Below, piece after piece: positions 62,983-64,000 of a stretch of 64,000 bases of DNA (the first letter of the stretch is position 1; the number at the start of each line of letters is the position of its first letter). The position numbers and the translations under genes are program-made. Origin of the DNA: Curvibacter sp. PD_MW3 (lineage in GTDB: Bacteria; Pseudomonadota; Gammaproteobacteria; Burkholderiales; Burkholderiaceae_C); the NCBI GenBank assembly GCA_002633085.1, contig NSIV01000011.1:24001-88000 (forward strand), read 5' to 3'. A model generated the notes under the pieces. That model saw only the letters and a list, made by a program, of their open reading frames with translations, made no database searches and was not told the DNA's origin.

Positions 62983-64000
62983 GGAGCATTCCCTGCGATG
63001 GAACGGCCGGCTGGCTGAAGATGAAGCCCAGATCCGAGGCCTGTGGGTCGAAAGCAGACTTGTTCGGCGTACGCATGGACAGACGCACCAGCTTGGAGGC
63101 ATCGGCCGATTCCCAGTCTTCGGGAACACGTTGGCCGGTGGTGACGCCACGCAGAACCAACTGGTGCCGGATGGCGGCATCGAGTGCGGGTCCCAGCTTG
63201 ACGGCTTCGTCGATCTTGGAGAGCACAGCCTGTTGTACGCCGGTCGAGCGGAAGGATGACACCACCTCGTCCAGCGTTTCGCCCTGGCCACCGGCATTGA
63301 GCACCAGCAGGCGGTTGACATTCGGCAGGTCCAGCACGTCGAGCAGTTCGCGCTTGCGCGGATCACGGGGTGCCACGCCTGTGGTGTCGATCAGGATCAT
63401 CTTCTTGTTGGACAGAAGATTGAGCAAATCCTGCAGGGCAGCCTGATCGTGAGCCAAGTGAGCCACGACACCGAGCATGCGCCCGTAGGTGCGCAGCTGC
63501 TCGTGAGCACCGATGCGGTAGGTGTCCAGCGTGATCAAGCCGACGCTGGCGGGGCCGTATTGACGGGCGCACAGGCCGGCCAGCTTGGCGGTGGTTGTGG
63601 TCTTGCCGACACCAGTGGCGCCGACCAAGGCGTAGACACCACCATCTTCTGGCAGGGAGCGACCGGTATCGGTCTTGAGATTGCGTTCTAGGACGTCCAT
63701 GACCCAGCGAACGGATTCGGTGGCACCCAGGCTGTCAGGCAGCTTTTCCAGCATGGCGCGAGCCAGGGCGGGCGAATAGCCAGCCCGGATGAGCTTGAGC
63801 ATCAGGTTCGACTGGATCGGGTTCTGCTTGGCCTGTCCGAGCCAAGCCAGCGTGTTGAAGCGCTCCTCGATCATGTCCTTCATGGCTTGCAGTTCGTCGA
63901 CGATGCCCTGGGGCATTTGGGCCGGCTGTGCCGTGACTTTAGGGGCGCTGACCGCGGGCTTGGCTCGGACAGGCCAAGCAGAACCCGATCCAGTCGAACC
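62975..64000 (-). CDS. flhF: Flagellar SRP-type GTPase FlhF (N-terminus outside the window)
   Basis: At least 341 codons are visible and the frame is open to the right edge. An Ala/Pro-rich linker leads to the NG domain with Walker A VGATGVGKTTTTAKLAG, DTYRIGAHEQLR, DTTGVAPRDPRKREL and TKID-like SKIDEAVKLG motifs. FlhF marks the flagellar pole and guides assembly. The basic N-terminal domain lies beyond the window. Confidence 0.95.
   Translation of the reverse strand, partial: GSTGSGSAWPVRAKPAVSAPKVTAQPAQMPQGIVDELQAMKDMIEERFNTLAWLGQAKQNPIQSNLMLKLIRAGYSPALARAMLEKLPDSLGATESVRWVMDVLERNLKTDTGRSLPEDGGVYALVGATGVGKTTTTAKLAGLCARQYGPASVGLITLDTYRIGAHEQLRTYGRMLGVVAHLAHDQAALQDLLNLLSNKKMILIDTTGVAPRDPRKRELLDVLDLPNVNRLLVLNAGGQGETLDEVVSSFRSTGVQQAVLSKIDEAVKLGPALDAAIRHQLVLRGVTTGQRVPEDWESADASKLVRLSMRTPNKSAFDPQASDLGFIFSQPAVPSQGMLHA

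Overview
The window is high-GC proteobacterial chromosome with densely packed, mostly housekeeping and environmental-response genes. I place it in the Betaproteobacteria, probably Comamonadaceae (Rhodoferax/Polaromonas/Hydrogenophaga/Acidovorax type). The reasons are an 87-residue IF-1, the OhrR-Ohr pair, a TctC/Bug-type solute-binding protein, the flg/fliA/flhF arrangement, and scattered 17-nt GCTATNAAA...AGC mini-repeats that I associate with this family. No rRNA, tRNA, CRISPR array, insertion sequence or prophage was seen.

Layout. 1-7.6 kb: end of an AEC permease, katG behind a possible OxyR site and a 27-codon leader ORF, a cytochrome c lipoprotein, a DUF2239-MATE pair under a promoter packed with palindromes, and priA. 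7.6-16.5 kb: hemE, a small membrane protein, a CoA-binding protein, a DsbD-type disulfide reductase, a cyclopropane fatty acid synthase, a B12-binding radical SAM protein followed closely by a creatininase-family hydrolase, and a PilZ protein. 16.5-25.6 kb: ohr/ohrR, a NarL-type two-component pair, a cyanate (nitrate-family) ABC transporter with cyanase, a TetR/DUF1348 divergon with two palindromic operators, infA and slyX.

25.6-31.5 kb: a leftward four-gene set (rhodanese, OsmC, acyl-CoA-dehydrogenase-like, rubredoxin-reductase fusion) that looks like an undescribed redox/sulfur pathway, then a kinase-like/P-loop fusion. 31.5-40 kb: a signalling and envelope-stress block containing a hybrid kinase, a kinase/response-regulator pair, a Crp-like regulator, CsbD, OmpA-like and DUF4398 proteins, and several tiny membrane proteins and lipoproteins. 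40-49 kb: a TctC protein and DUF3237 protein opposite a LuxR-type regulator with a palindromic operator, an orphan NifA-like sigma54 activator, a second PilZ paralogue, a histidine phosphatase, an aminotransferase-PhzF pair, a 54-residue candidate membrane protein, and a degenerate EAL-HDOD protein.

49-64 kb: the flagellar locus. flgBCDEFGHIJKL runs leftward and flgAMN runs rightward, with a textbook sigma28 promoter before flgM. fliA and a MinD-like flhG lacking a P-loop follow flhF (cut by the window edge), all leftward and with overlapping ends. A bidirectional terminator separates flgN from fliA.

All calls come from reading the sequence and recalling protein families. No database search was run.
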